54,432 bases of DNA from Shewanella sp. NIFS-20-20 (GCF_019209865.1 NZ_JAHUTT010000023.1:1-54432), one strand, 5' to 3'; shown: positions 34,951 through 43,179, numbered from the stretch's first letter. Program-made: numbers and translations. Notes: generated by a model from the sequence alone, not told the origin.

Positions 34951-35041
34951 CTCGACAAGTCATTTCTCCACCTTTTTACTGATTTGCGCTTGCCAAAGCC
35001 TATGGCATAGTTAAAACATCTCGTTTGATAAGGTGATAACT

Positions 35042-35686
35042 ATGCTATTGGACCCATCCCCGCAGATGTTAGTCCCGCAAGGGGAACAGCCTCAGGTGGA
35101 GAACCCCTTGATCTGGCCATTGCTGAGTTTACTCAAAGCCTCTGATCAACATTGGAAAATCCATCTTCTAGCATTAGAACTGAGCCAGCAAGGCCTGCTG
35201 GATGAGCTCGATACTGACCCTCAAAAAAATCTATTCAAACGCAATTTCCTAATGATGAATGCCTTGTTTGAAATACAAAGCATGTTGTTGCCCACTCATT
35301 GGCTCCACATTCAAGCCATGGATATTCATTTATCGACTCAGGTACCCAATAACCCTAAGCTCGCACTCGCCCAAGATAGCAACCTTCGCGACTATTATTC
35401 CGACTGGAATCACTATGACACTTGCGCTAATGTAGTGAGAGAAATGCTGGACTCGTTTTGGAGTAAATACCAAAACTTCATGGGCTTTAATCAGGCGCAA
35501 TTAGACAAAACTGAAGCATTAGCGGCATTAGAGCTGCCACCCACCGCCAGTGCTCGTGAAATCCGTAAACAATGGCGCAGATTAGCCCTGCAATGGCACC
35601 CAGATCGCCAGCAAGGAGATGCCGCCCGCTTTCGCCAAGTGTGTGAAGCTTGGCAAAGTTTACGAGACGTTATCGAACGCAATTAG
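35042..35686 (+). CDS. DnaJ-related protein with C-terminal J domain
   Basis: 214-aa cytoplasmic protein. The N-terminal part (about 1-150: NPLIWPLLSLLKASDQHWKIHLLALELSQQGLLDEL, NFLMMNALFEIQSML, YYSDWNHYDTCANVVREMLDSFW) fits the DNAJ_related domain. The C-terminus is a short J domain with the essential HPD tripeptide (ALQWHPDRQQGD, near residue 188). It should stimulate DnaK ATPase towards an unknown client. ATG 35042 has AAGGTG six bases upstream; the GTG in that site is not the start. Confidence 0.88.
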   Translation: MLLDPSPQMLVPQGEQPQVENPLIWPLLSLLKASDQHWKIHLLALELSQQGLLDELDTDPQKNLFKRNFLMMNALFEIQSMLLPTHWLHIQAMDIHLSTQVPNNPKLALAQDSNLRDYYSDWNHYDTCANVVREMLDSFWSKYQNFMGFNQAQLDKTEALAALELPPTASAREIRKQWRRLALQWHPDRQQGDAARFRQVCEAWQSLRDVIERN

Positions 35687-35857
35687 CCCAATTCAATGAA
35701 GCTTTTAGCAGATGGCTAATTAAGTCATGCCAAAACTTCAAGCAGGCTCACATAAATCGCCCAGTAACTCGACACCGATTAAGCGATAATTAAGCCAAGC
35801 AACCTAACCTGACTTTATCAAGGCTTAGGCCTCTTTTGTGTCAATTCTGAGGACATT

Positions 35858-36514
35858 ATGATTAAGAAGTTAGCCCTAGCACTTACGCTAGCCATCTCGC
35901 CATTAGCCACTTACGCCGCGGATTTTGTTGAAGGCACCCACTACACCCAGATCACCAACCAGCCGGCGTCTGCCGAGCCAAAGTTGACTGAGTTTTTCTC
36001 TTTCTATTGCCACAACTGTTTTGCCTTTGAAACTCAATACATGCCAGTGATCAAGCCAAGATTGGATAAGTCTATTCAGTTTGAAACCAAGCACGTAGAC
36101 TTTATGAACTCTGAGATTGGCACTGAAGTGATGCGTGCACTGGCCGTTATTCACCAACTAGATCAGTCTGAAAAATTAAATATTGCCATGTTTAACGCCA
36201 TTCAAGGCGAAGACGCCGCCAATGGCCACGATCACAGCGCACCAGGCCATAAGCATGAGCCTAGCATCACCAGTCGCGATGACATTAAAAAAGTGTTTGC
36301 CGAGCATGGGATCAGCGCCAGTCAGTATGATGCATTAGCTGACAATGCCATCACCAATGAAAAATTGGCTTTATGGCGTGCAGAGCAAAACAAATTTAAA
36401 ATCCAAAGTGTGCCAGCCTTCATTGTTAACGACAAATATGCGGTTAACTTAGGTCAAATGCGCACGTTAAGTGAGATGGTTGAACTGATTAATTACTTAT
36501 CGACCAAGAAATAA
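35858..36514 (+). CDS. dsbA: Thiol:disulfide interchange protein DsbA
   Basis: Periplasmic oxidase that puts disulfides into exported proteins. 218 aa with signal peptide (MIKKLALALTLAISPLATYA), thioredoxin fold, active site FYCHNC (Cys51 and Cys54, with HN between, where E. coli has PH) and cis-proline P186 in QSVPAFIV. A helical insertion domain lies between; it contains the unusual GHDHSAPGHKHEP (123-135), with four histidines that could bind metal. The different CxxC dipeptide should alter the redox potential. ATG is preceded by GAGGAC; a strong terminator follows. Confidence 0.93.
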   Translation: MIKKLALALTLAISPLATYAADFVEGTHYTQITNQPASAEPKLTEFFSFYCHNCFAFETQYMPVIKPRLDKSIQFETKHVDFMNSEIGTEVMRALAVIHQLDQSEKLNIAMFNAIQGEDAANGHDHSAPGHKHEPSITSRDDIKKVFAEHGISASQYDALADNAITNEKLALWRAEQNKFKIQSVPAFIVNDKYAVNLGQMRTLSEMVELINYLSTKK

Positions 36515-36527
36515 GTGCCATACTCAT

Positions 36528-36554
36528 AAAAAAAGCGCCAATGGCGCTTTTTTT
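36528..36554. terminator. Bidirectional terminator between dsbA and cytochrome b gene
   Basis: Seven A plus GCGCC (36528-36539) pair with GGCGC plus seven T (36543-36554) across AAT. It works for both convergent genes. Confidence 0.92.
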
Positions 36555-36565
36555 ATGGCCTGATA

Positions 36566-37069
36566 TTACCGCATCATATCAATTACATGCAGCATGGCGC
36601 ATAACATATGCACGATTAACCCCACCCCAAATGCCCACGCCATATCAATATGCCATCCCCGCCAAAACAAAGCGTCACTGCCACCTTGTTGAACAAACCA
36701 CATGGCACCAGTCAGGCAGGTGCCGACTAACAACAGCATTAACCCGCCTTCGATAACGCTGATCAATCCTGCGCCACCGGCGACGGGTAATTTTCCTCGG
36801 CATAAGTTACGGCAATCTCGGCCAACATCTTGCCACTGCCCCCCAAGGTAGGGGAAATATAAACGCCAATGACCTTGGCGGCAGTTTTTAAGTAAAAATA
36901 ACGCCGCTAGAGGGAGCATGGCTAAGCCTAAATACACATGGCCGATATCCCACCAACTGGCACTAGCTCGTAATTGCCGGCCAATAAGGACCCACGGGCT
37001 AGTGACAATCAGCCACAATGACCCCAAGATCAGCAATAAATGTAACCGCTGTTGCAATTTTTCCCACAT
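36566..37069 (-). CDS. Cytochrome b561-type membrane protein
   Basis: 167-aa inner-membrane protein with four helices. Histidines suitable as heme b ligands lie in the helices: RLHLLLILG (H10), DIGHVYLGLAM, GWHIDMAWAFG and IVHMLCAMLHVIDMM near the C-terminus. It resembles the small cytochrome b subunits that link quinones to periplasmic oxidoreductases. The neighbour 14 bases upstream, hemG, makes protoporphyrin using quinone, so a link with quinone-dependent electron flow is possible but inferred from position. A basic loop (KNCRQGHWRLYF, RDCRNLCRGK) has three cysteines. Confidence 0.78.
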   Translation of the reverse strand: MWEKLQQRLHLLLILGSLWLIVTSPWVLIGRQLRASASWWDIGHVYLGLAMLPLAALFLLKNCRQGHWRLYFPYLGGQWQDVGRDCRNLCRGKLPVAGGAGLISVIEGGLMLLLVGTCLTGAMWFVQQGGSDALFWRGWHIDMAWAFGVGLIVHMLCAMLHVIDMMR

Positions 37070-37083
37070 ACACAGGCCTTATC

Positions 37084-37602
37084 TTATGCTTGCAAAAAGC
37101 GCACAGCCAAGGCGCTAACTTTATCCCAATCGGTGAAGGTAATATCGGTATCTGCGGCCGTAGGTCCCTTGGTTACCCACATGATAAATCGGATGATATT
37201 TCTATCTACTACGCCATAACCAGGATAATTCAAACGACCGCCAAAGACTTCAAGGATTGGCGGCTGCCAATTAATTTGGGTTAAAAACGTTTGCATATAC
37301 GCATTGGTTTCTGGCGTATTTTTACCCGGTTTACGCGCCACTAAACTGACCGAAAAGAAACCGCAAATTTTCTGCTGCAACAACTCACGATGTTGGATCA
37401 TAAATGACACTACATTGGCCTGATGCTTACCATGACGAATGCTAGCGCCAATGAGTACTTTATCAAACTCGGATAATTCTGGTGCCTCTGTTAGCCCAGC
37501 TAAAGTCACCTCTTCGCCCATGGCAACCAGTTGACTCTGGATACGCTCACAAATAAGGCGCGTATGGCCATGAACGCTTGAACATAAAATCAGTGTCTTC
37601 AC
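37084..37602 (-). CDS. hemG: Menaquinone-dependent protoporphyrinogen IX dehydrogenase
   Basis: Oxidises protoporphyrinogen IX to protoporphyrin IX in heme synthesis, passing electrons to quinone. 172 aa with a long-chain flavodoxin fold: KTLILCSSVHGHTRLICERIQSQL (FMN phosphate loop), VLIGASIRHGKHQANVVSFM and FFSVSLVARKPGKNTPETNAYMQTFL, all matching E. coli HemG (181 aa). GTG 37600-37602 aligns with the family start; the longer reading adds 40 residues with no counterpart. Probably co-transcribed with the cytochrome b gene. Confidence 0.92.
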   Translation of the reverse strand: MKTLILCSSVHGHTRLICERIQSQLVAMGEEVTLAGLTEAPELSEFDKVLIGASIRHGKHQANVVSFMIQHRELLQQKICGFFSVSLVARKPGKNTPETNAYMQTFLTQINWQPPILEVFGGRLNYPGYGVVDRNIIRFIMWVTKGPTAADTDITFTDWDKVSALAVRFLQA

Positions 37603-37861
37603 TTTGCTGTCTCTACCGGTAAAAAAAGCTCTCGCCATCATTATGCCAGTGTAAAAGATAGTATGGATCTTGTATTTGAGAGAGATCACGCCATCAAGGC
37701 TAATTAACCGAAAACCCAACAAAACGTAAACTATTTCACAAATTCTATGAATAACAATATGCTATTAAGTGTAAGCAACAGACTCACAGCATGGCTGTGA
37801 GCTCGACGCCTCCACTGCCAGAGCGTTATTTGACCATGTTATCTTTAGCGAGTGAGACTCA

Positions 37862-38692
37862 ATGACCAGTAAGCCAATCGCACCGCCACCTCAGGATAAA
37901 CACGCTTCGGCTCGTCAAAAAACCTTGTTGATAGGACGCCACCTAGGTCTGGCCAGCGACAGCCACTATCAGGCCAGTGAAGCCAGCTTGAGTGAGCGCA
38001 GCACTAAACGCCAACAAATACTGGAAGACCAATACCAGCAAAATCTTGAAAGCATATACAAAATCTCCCTAGCGCTGACACCATCTGATGTAACGGGCAC
38101 CGAACTCGACAGCGACTGGACCATGCAATACCTGCAACTGGCCAAACAAATTAACCATCGCAAGATGCAAGAATTATGGGCGAGGATCCTCGCCAGTGAA
38201 GTCGTCAAACCCGGTCATTTTAGTATTCGCAGCTTACAAGTGCTGCAACAATTAACCCAACGTGAAGCGATCATTTTAGAACGCGCTAAATCCTTGTCGG
38301 GATACTTAAATAATGATCAACACTTACTTCTGCTAAGTGGTTACCGAAATACTGGAGGGCTAAGGCAGTATTGGCGTAAACCCATCAACACCGGCCTGCC
38401 TTTGAGTCAGTTTGGATTACCATACTCTGCCATTCTGACCCTGCAAGAAGCCAATATCTTGCATAAGAGTGAATTTGAAACGGGACTGCTTGATCCCAAG
38501 CAAGCCATCTCTTGGCATAATCAACAAGCGCAGTCGCAATGCCGGCCCAAGAGCGCTAAGTTAGTGTTCACTTACTACCGATTCACCCCGATTGGTGACG
38601 AGCTCGTACAATTAGTTAGTAGCCGCCATGATAGTCAATATTGGCAAGCCATGCGGGCACTGTTCAAGCGAGATTTTGCTTGGTTAGAATAA
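37862..38692 (+). CDS. TIGR03899 family protein
   Basis: 276-aa soluble protein of unknown function, recognisable as the TIGR03899 family of Shewanella and Vibrio by KTLLIGRHLGLASDSHYQ, ERSTKRQQILEDQYQQNLESIYKISLAL, DWTMQYLQLAKQINHRKMQELWARILASEVVKPGHFSIRSLQVLQQLT and the end FTPIGDELVQLV. The central region (DLDWxxxYFxxA..I....MQELWARIL..E...PG) is also reminiscent of DUF2806 proteins. It is predicted to be cytoplasmic. The stretch just after it is the edge of the repeat-rich island. Confidence 0.82.
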   Translation: MTSKPIAPPPQDKHASARQKTLLIGRHLGLASDSHYQASEASLSERSTKRQQILEDQYQQNLESIYKISLALTPSDVTGTELDSDWTMQYLQLAKQINHRKMQELWARILASEVVKPGHFSIRSLQVLQQLTQREAIILERAKSLSGYLNNDQHLLLLSGYRNTGGLRQYWRKPINTGLPLSQFGLPYSAILTLQEANILHKSEFETGLLDPKQAISWHNQQAQSQCRPKSAKLVFTYYRFTPIGDELVQLVSSRHDSQYWQAMRALFKRDFAWLE

Positions 38693-38701
38693 CTCAGGTC
38701 T

Positions 38702-38881
38702 TGTGGGTTTAGACAACCAGCCCAACGCACGTATCATGGCAAGTCAATGTATTAACGACAACAGATACGCTCCCCCTAGTGCAATTTAATAATGTGGGTT
38801 TAGACAACCAGCCCAACGCACGCATCATGGCAAGTCAATGCATTAACGACAACAGATACGCTCCCCCTAGTGCAATTTAAT
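38702..38881 (+). repeat. 91-bp tandem direct repeat, two copies
   Basis: The unit from TGTGGGTTTAGACAACCAGC to CCCCCTAGTGCAATTTAAT occurs at 38702-38790 and 38793-38881 with a period of 91 bases. I see only two differences (CGTATC/CGCATC and ATGTATT/ATGCATT), both C/T. It lies at the border of the accessory island. Confidence 0.95.
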
Positions 38882-39055
38882 TGCTCTGATGGTAAGGCTT
38901 TATAACCAAGAAGCAGCGTAATTTATAGTTAACACATTGATTCAATACAAGGCTATAAGCCAGGGCAAGATCATGAACATTTTTCGCCCAATTCTAGGTC
39001 AAATTTGACCTGACGAGCCGACTGTGATCTTATGCTCCTCTTTTGAGGAGTGGCC

Positions 39056-39244
39056 ATGAATTTAGATACCATCAAAGCGCATTTCACCATCATCCGCGAC
39101 GAGCGACAAAGCGCAAAAATAGACTATCCACTGTTCGATATTTTATTTGGTTCAATCTGTTCCGTGATAGCTGGAGGCCAAGGTTGGACTGACATTCGCG
39201 AGTACGTTCTTGGCCACCATGAGTGGTTGACGTGGTTTAATTGA
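39056..39244 (+). pseudogene. ISAs1-family transposase, N-terminal fragment
   Basis: 62 residues beginning MNLDTIKAHFTIIRDERQSA and containing YPLFDILFGSICSVIAGGQGWTDIREYV, the normal N-terminal region of ISAs1-type transposases (usually about 370 aa). It is cut at its C-terminal side by the IS3-type element that begins at 39242. A hairpin (CTCCTC 39035-39040, GAGGAG 39045-39050) hides the ribosome site, as some IS do to limit translation from outside transcripts. A 16-bp perfect palindrome (AGGTCAAATTTGACCT, 38996-39011) lies upstream. No catalytic part remains. Confidence 0.8.
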
Positions 39245-39981
39245 TACGACTACCCCAGTTAAGAGATAATTGATTTAACTGGAGATTGAAATGAAAACAC
39301 GTAAATCCTATTCAAAAGAATTCAAGCTTGATGCCATTGCACTGGTAAGAGAGCAAAATTACAGTATTGCTGAAGCCGCTAGAAATTTAGAGCTCACTCC
39401 TCAACTACTTGGTCGCTGGATAAAAGAATCAGAAAATGATGATGGTCATGCATTTAGAGGCAATGGCAAGCTAACACCTGAGCAAGAAGAGATCCGCAAG
39501 CTAAAGGCACAAGTAAAGCGCTTAGAAATGGAGCGTGAGATATTAAAAAAAGCGACGGTCTTCTTTGCCAAAGAAACGAAGTAAAATACGCGTTTATTGC
39601 CCAAAATAAGAAGATCTGGCCGGTGATATTAATGTGTCACGTGTTGGGTGTGAAAAATAATAATTACTATAGCTATCAAAAGCGCAAGTCTCAGGTACCT
39701 ATTGATACTGAGCATCAAGAAATGTTGCAATGGGTGAAAAATATTGCCGACTTTAGTGATAATACCTATGGGCAACGACGTATTCAGAAGGCTTTGAATT
39801 CACTTGATTATCCTGTTGGACGTAAGAAAACCGCTCAATTGATAAAAGAAGCAAATGTTTGGGTACGTTATAAAAAGAAATACAAAGCCACAACGAACAG
39901 CGACCACAAGAAACCTACATATGATAATGAACTTAAACAGGATTTTGATGTTGAACGACCTGAGCAAGCGTGGGTACAGAG
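39242..39981 (+). mobile_element. IS3-family element, right part deleted
   Basis: Begins TGATACGACTACCCCAGTTA within the ISAs1 remnant, has an orfA/orfB pair joined by an A7G slip site, and breaks off inside orfB at about 39981, where a 13-bp tandem repeat begins. The right inverted repeat and the catalytic end of orfB are missing, so it cannot move on its own. Confidence 0.75.
39291..39584 (+). CDS. IS3-family transposase OrfA
   Basis: 97-aa helix-turn-helix protein: YSKEFKLDAIALVREQNYSIAEAARNLELTPQLLGRWIKE is the DNA-binding domain, and LTPEQEEIRKLKAQVKRLEMEREILKKATVFFA is the leucine-zipper region that continues into OrfAB after frameshifting. Complete in itself. ATG is preceded by GGAG. 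The codons AAA AAA G near its end (A7G, 39545-39552) form a -1 slippery site. Confidence 0.9.
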   Translation: MKTRKSYSKEFKLDAIALVREQNYSIAEAARNLELTPQLLGRWIKESENDDGHAFRGNGKLTPEQEEIRKLKAQVKRLEMEREILKKATVFFAKETK

Positions 39982-39997
39982 TAAATTAGACAGCTAA
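39623..39997 (+). pseudogene. IS3-family transposase OrfB, truncated
   Basis: The frame (-1 relative to orfA, open from about 39581) reads KYAFIAQNKKIWPVILMCHVLGVKNNNYYSYQ, the standard OrfB N-terminus, through NTYGQRRIQKALNSLDYPVGRKKTAQLIKEANVWVRYKKKYKATTNSDHK to DVERPEQAWVQ. There the rve integrase core should start, but the sequence changes to the 13-bp repeat and ends SKLDS-stop. No DDE residues remain. Confidence 0.85.
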
Positions 39998-40007
39998 ATT
40001 AGACAGC
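39982..40007 (+). repeat. 13-bp perfect tandem repeat at the IS3 break
   Basis: TAAATTAGACAGC occurs twice in a row (39982-39994, 39995-40007), beginning exactly where IS3 homology stops and running into GCCACCCATTCC (40006-40017), the first member of the repeat family around the RAYT gene. Confidence 0.9.
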
Positions 40008-40211
40008 CACCCATTCCTAATCAACAAAATCTACCGTTTTTGCTAATGGCATCTTATGTGTGTATCGCTTGAGCCGACTACGAAGAAATTTATGTTGTCA
40101 TTAAGTTAAATTCAAACTGTTCGAGGCTAATTTACGGATAAATGCTGGAGATTGGCCACACTTTCTTGGCTCATAGCTTAATGAGATAGGATCTTGGGGG
40201 TATTGGATTTA

Positions 40212-41195
40212 TTAAATTTTGTCAGGGCTTAAATACTGACAACTTTTAGCAAAGTGTCGTCGCCGCTTTTGTAAATGTTCACAAAATAGTGTGAGCTCTG
40301 GCGTAGTGCCCACCGGGCCATGAAATAGCTTGCCAAATTCGGTGATAAGTTTACACCAGCGCTCTGCTGGCATGTTGATACGATTAAGTACGCGACTGCT
40401 GCCCTCTCGTATCGAACCTCGCTTGTCATCACGGATGATTCGCCCTGTATCTTCAATGAGTTCAAGATAATCCTTGAACTCAAAATTAAGACCGATGGGC
40501 TGGCCTGCGTGCTCATCGCCTTGAAATGACAGTAAAGCTTGGGGTTCTTCGCCCTTGAGCGCGGCGTGTATTCGCAGTTGAATGCTGGTGAAATCTGATT
40601 GCTCTGGGGTAGCGGCTTCGTTTGCCCTTATTGGGTTTAAGTCCACATAAGCCATGCAGGCAAGTACTGCTGCTTCATCCAATAAGGCTTGTGATTTAAA
40701 CCTGCCCTCCCAGAATCGGCCCGAGCAACCATCTTCCTGATTGGCTTGTCTGGCGATAGGTTCGTTTAAACAGCGCATAAACCAAGAGATATCACACAAG
40801 CGACTGCGATATATGGCGATGGCATGTTTAAGTCGTATCACATCATGAGGAGCCACTAGCTCGCCTTGGGCAAATTTTTGCGTTAAGTCATCCCCTTTAA
40901 ACAATTGATGCCATTGCTCGACCACTTGTTTGTCACTCCAAGCATTGGCGCTATCAATGTCGACTCGCAATACCAAATGCAAATGATTAGACATCACCGC
41001 AAAGGCCGCCACATCAATGGCAAACACTTGGGCGAGCACTTGAATGCGCTCAGTCACCCAATCTCGCCGGTAGTCGTAGTTTTTACCTGAGAATTTATCA
41101 TCCCCGCACAAGAATGCGCGGCGGACAACACGGCTACAGCAGTGGTAATAAGGCGTGTCTTCAATACTGATTTGGGTTCTTCTTAGGCGCGGCAT
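40212..41195 (-). CDS. RAYT-like Y1 transposase (REP-associated type)
   Basis: 327-aa single-strand DNA nuclease of the HUH/Y1 superfamily. The motif AVMSNHLHLVLRV (about residues 83-95) holds the metal-binding HxH, and the likely catalytic tyrosine lies in AYVDLNPIRA (near 200). CSGRFWEGRFKSQALLDE upstream of it is typical of REP-associated tyrosine transposases (RAYTs). It is much longer than E. coli RAYT (165 aa), with a C-terminal extension of about 110 residues. ATG 41193-41195 has GGAG six bases upstream. Related short repeats headed GCCACCC flank it at 40006, 41277 and in the 41982-42280 cluster, which fits a RAYT and its REP family. Confidence 0.85.
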   Translation of the reverse strand: MPRLRRTQISIEDTPYYHCCSRVVRRAFLCGDDKFSGKNYDYRRDWVTERIQVLAQVFAIDVAAFAVMSNHLHLVLRVDIDSANAWSDKQVVEQWHQLFKGDDLTQKFAQGELVAPHDVIRLKHAIAIYRSRLCDISWFMRCLNEPIARQANQEDGCSGRFWEGRFKSQALLDEAAVLACMAYVDLNPIRANEAATPEQSDFTSIQLRIHAALKGEEPQALLSFQGDEHAGQPIGLNFEFKDYLELIEDTGRIIRDDKRGSIREGSSRVLNRINMPAERWCKLITEFGKLFHGPVGTTPELTLFCEHLQKRRRHFAKSCQYLSPDKI

Positions 41196-41276
41196 AACAG
41201 GCTCCAACATCAACAACACCCATCAGCATAGTAGAAAAGACTAAGCCCCTCCATTTGCAATTAGCTTTTTAACAAG

Positions 41277-41292
41277 GCCACCCATGATATAT
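41277..41292 (+). repeat. GCCACCC-headed repeat upstream of the RAYT gene
   Basis: GCCACCC followed by the short A/T-rich dyad CATGATATATG. It is the same head-plus-palindrome design as at 40006-40020 and, inverted, at 41982-42280. One copy lies on each side of the RAYT gene in the same orientation. Confidence 0.55.
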
Positions 41293-41464
41293 GTGAGCCA
41301 TAAAAGATGGGAGCTAGGTAAAAGGGCCGACTGAATAATTATTTTAAATGTGTGGCTTGCTAAATGATCGATGCCATTGATCAGCAACAAATTCAATATC
41401 AACAGTATTTCTGACAGTCAGGTTGCGGCATAATGGCCTGATTTACACAATAGAGTGGTCAACA

Positions 41465-41734
41465 ATGGATAACCAGCAAGAAAGTTACATGACTGAAGAA
41501 ACGCTGATTGAAACCGTCGAAAATCAGATTGCTGATGGTGAACCGAAGAAGGTAAAAGAAACTTTAATGCGTTTAGTCATGACCGGCACCCCTAGAGAAG
41601 AAGCCATTCAATGGATGGCTTGCGCCCTGGCGATTGAAGTCAGTGATGTGATGCTAAATGACGCCTCATTTAATGAAACCCGTTACAATAAGCATTTAAG
41701 TGCCTTGCCAAATTTAGATTGGATGGAAGATTAA
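41465..41734 (+). CDS. Hypothetical protein, 89 aa, with DUF1841-like pattern
   Basis: Small acidic cytoplasmic protein. The series LIETVENQIADGEPKKVKETLMRLVMTGTPREEAIQWMACALAIEVSDVMLNDASFNETRYNKHLSALP resembles by eye the C-terminal part of DUF1841-like proteins (vi.nQla..P......l.RL...G..r.eAi), but this is not certain. ATG 41465 begins a sensible protein; the frame extends 14 codons upstream without a ribosome site. It lies inside the repeat-rich island but has normal coding composition. Confidence 0.6.
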   Translation: MDNQQESYMTEETLIETVENQIADGEPKKVKETLMRLVMTGTPREEAIQWMACALAIEVSDVMLNDASFNETRYNKHLSALPNLDWMED

Positions 41735-42003
41735 TTCCAACTATGTGCTTTAGGCTTAGTTATCGCTGCCCAGCAGCCATTCTTGCTAAGCCTAACTTGC
41801 CTCATGGCAATATGAGCTCAAAAGTACCTCATTGCTGCCCCTTATTTTACCAATAGACACAGTCGCCATTTGCTTATCTCATGTTGGGCGGCACAAATCC
41901 ACATGTTGGATGGCAGCAATCCCCATCTAGACAGTAGAAAATACTATGGCAACCCTTTGCTATATACCACTGAAAAAGGATGGGTGGCCTGCGTATTGCG
42001 CCC

Positions 42004-42206
42004 TTACGTATTGAACCGAATAGGGATGCTTGGCTATGAAGGGAAACTGACAACGAATTAAGATGGGTTGCCATTCATTAATGAAGGGTGGCCTCAATAG
42101 ACTTTCTTACGTATTGAACCGAATAGGGATGCTTGGCTTTGAAGGGAAACTGACAACGAATTAAGATGGGTTGTCATTCATCAATGATGGGTGGCCTCAA
42201 TAGAAT
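42004..42206 (+). repeat. 103-bp-period tandem repeat, two copies
   Basis: Copy 1 (42004-42100) and copy 2 (42107-42203) share TTACGTATTGAACCGAATAG through GGGTGGCCTCAATAG with a handful of changes (GGCTATG/GGCTTTG, GGTTGCC/GGTTGTC, TTAATGAA/TCAATGAT). Each copy ends in a short palindrome next to GGGTGGC. Confidence 0.93.
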
Positions 42207-42280
42207 TGCCTCAATAGAATTTTCACTAATAATGGGTGGCTTCAATAGAATTCTAATAATGGGTGGCTTCAATAGAATTG
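42194..42280 (+). repeat. Short tandem repeats of 14 and 27 bp sharing TCAATAGAATT
   Basis: GCCTCAATAGAATT occurs twice (42194-42207, 42208-42221). A 27-base unit, TAATAATGGGTGGC plus TTCAATAGAATT and one base, occurs twice (42227-42253, 42254-42280). Stepwise duplication of the same GGGTGGC element is apparent. Confidence 0.93.
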
Positions 42281-42525
42281 AGATGAAAATTACAATTGCC
42301 TCTTCTCATGACTCTCGAATTGCCATGGCCTTGAGCAAACCATGCATGGCAATGGGGTTTCTATCCCCCAGACTAGATCCTTATAATACCAACCGCTTTT
42401 GTCACCTGAGCCAACAAAAATATCTATCATCATTCAATGACCTATATCTCCCATCGGGATTTAAGCGCTTAACGGCTGCAATGGATTGAAGCGTCACTCA
42501 AGGCTAAGACTTACTGCTATGCCAA

Positions 42526-43179
42526 TTAACCACGCTGATGATGAGGTTTTATAATATCCAGCGCGCTTAAGTAAGTCATCAAGGTATCAATTTGTTGGGA
42601 CAACTCACTTTTACTGGTATCTATGGTGAGCTCTGCGGCCAAAGGTGCTTCATAAGGGGCTGAGATACCAGTGAAATTTGCAATCTCACCGCTGCGGGCA
42701 CTGACATATAAACCTTTAGGATCTCGCGCTTCACACACGGCCAGAGGCGTCGCCACATGAATTTCAATAAATTGTCCCTCGGGGACGCTAGCACGGATGG
42801 CGTCACGCTCGGCCCGGGTTGGTGAAATAAAGGCTGATAGCACCACTAAGCCCGCATCCAACATCAACTTGGCGACTTCGCCAACCCGTCGTAAATTCTC
42901 ATCGCGCTCTGCGGCGCTAAAGCCTAAATCTTTGCACAAACCATGACGGACATTATCGCCATCGAGCAAGTAGGTGTGATGGCCTGCAGCAAACAGTGCT
43001 TGCTCTAACGCCCCTGCTAAGGTGGATTTACCCGCGCCAGAGAGACCGGTAAACCATAAAATCACCGGTTGCTGTTGTTTTTGATTGGCACGTTCCTCGG
43101 CCGTGACGAGATGTTGATGCCACACCAAGTCTTGTTCATTTCTCAAGGGCGCTAAAGGCGCAGGCTCAGTTAATTTCAT
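42526..43179 (-). CDS. cysC: Adenylylsulfate kinase
   Basis: Phosphorylates APS to PAPS in assimilatory sulfate reduction. 217 aa (E. coli CysC 201). P-loop [21 protein letters not shown] near residues 44-64, then [32 protein letters not shown] and the typical [22 protein letters not shown] and [16 protein letters not shown]. Last gene of the cobA-cysD-cysN-SLC13-cysC unit, two bases after its neighbour. Confidence 0.96.
   Translation of the reverse strand: MKLTEPAPLAPLRNEQDLVWHQHLVTAEERANQKQQQPVILWFTGLSGAGKSTLAGALEQALFAAGHHTYLLDGDNVRHGLCKDLGFSAAERDENLRRVGEVAKLMLDAGLVVLSAFISPTRAERDAIRASVPEGQFIEIHVATPLAVCEARDPKGLYVSARSGEIANFTGISAPYEAPLAAELTIDTSKSELSQQIDTLMTYLSALDIIKPHHQRG

Larger units (their letters stand above)
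41735..42525. other. 791-bp non-coding repeat region
   Basis: No credible gene. It contains five GGGTGGC repeats (41982, 42086, 42189, 42234, 42261), a 103-bp tandem duplication and shorter tandem repeats (separate entries). Open frames across it are chance products of the repeats. The last 200 bases (42300-42500) show no repeats or motif that I recognise. Confidence 0.7.

Noticed and set aside
37603..37722. 40-codon N-terminal extension of HemG
   Set aside because: The family begins at (M/V)KTLIL; the extension has no counterpart.
41870..42061. 63-codon frame in the same repeat region
   Set aside because: Overlaps the start of the 103-bp repeat, has an opposite-strand open frame over the same bases and no ribosome site.
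38702..42280. Direct repeats considered as a CRISPR array
   Set aside because: Only two copies of each long unit, no regular spacers of about 30 bases, and no cas genes.
42166..42489. 107-codon plus-strand frame with MGGFNRI repeats
   Set aside because: The repeated peptide comes from the DNA tandem repeats; no ribosome site and no resemblance to a protein beyond the repeats.
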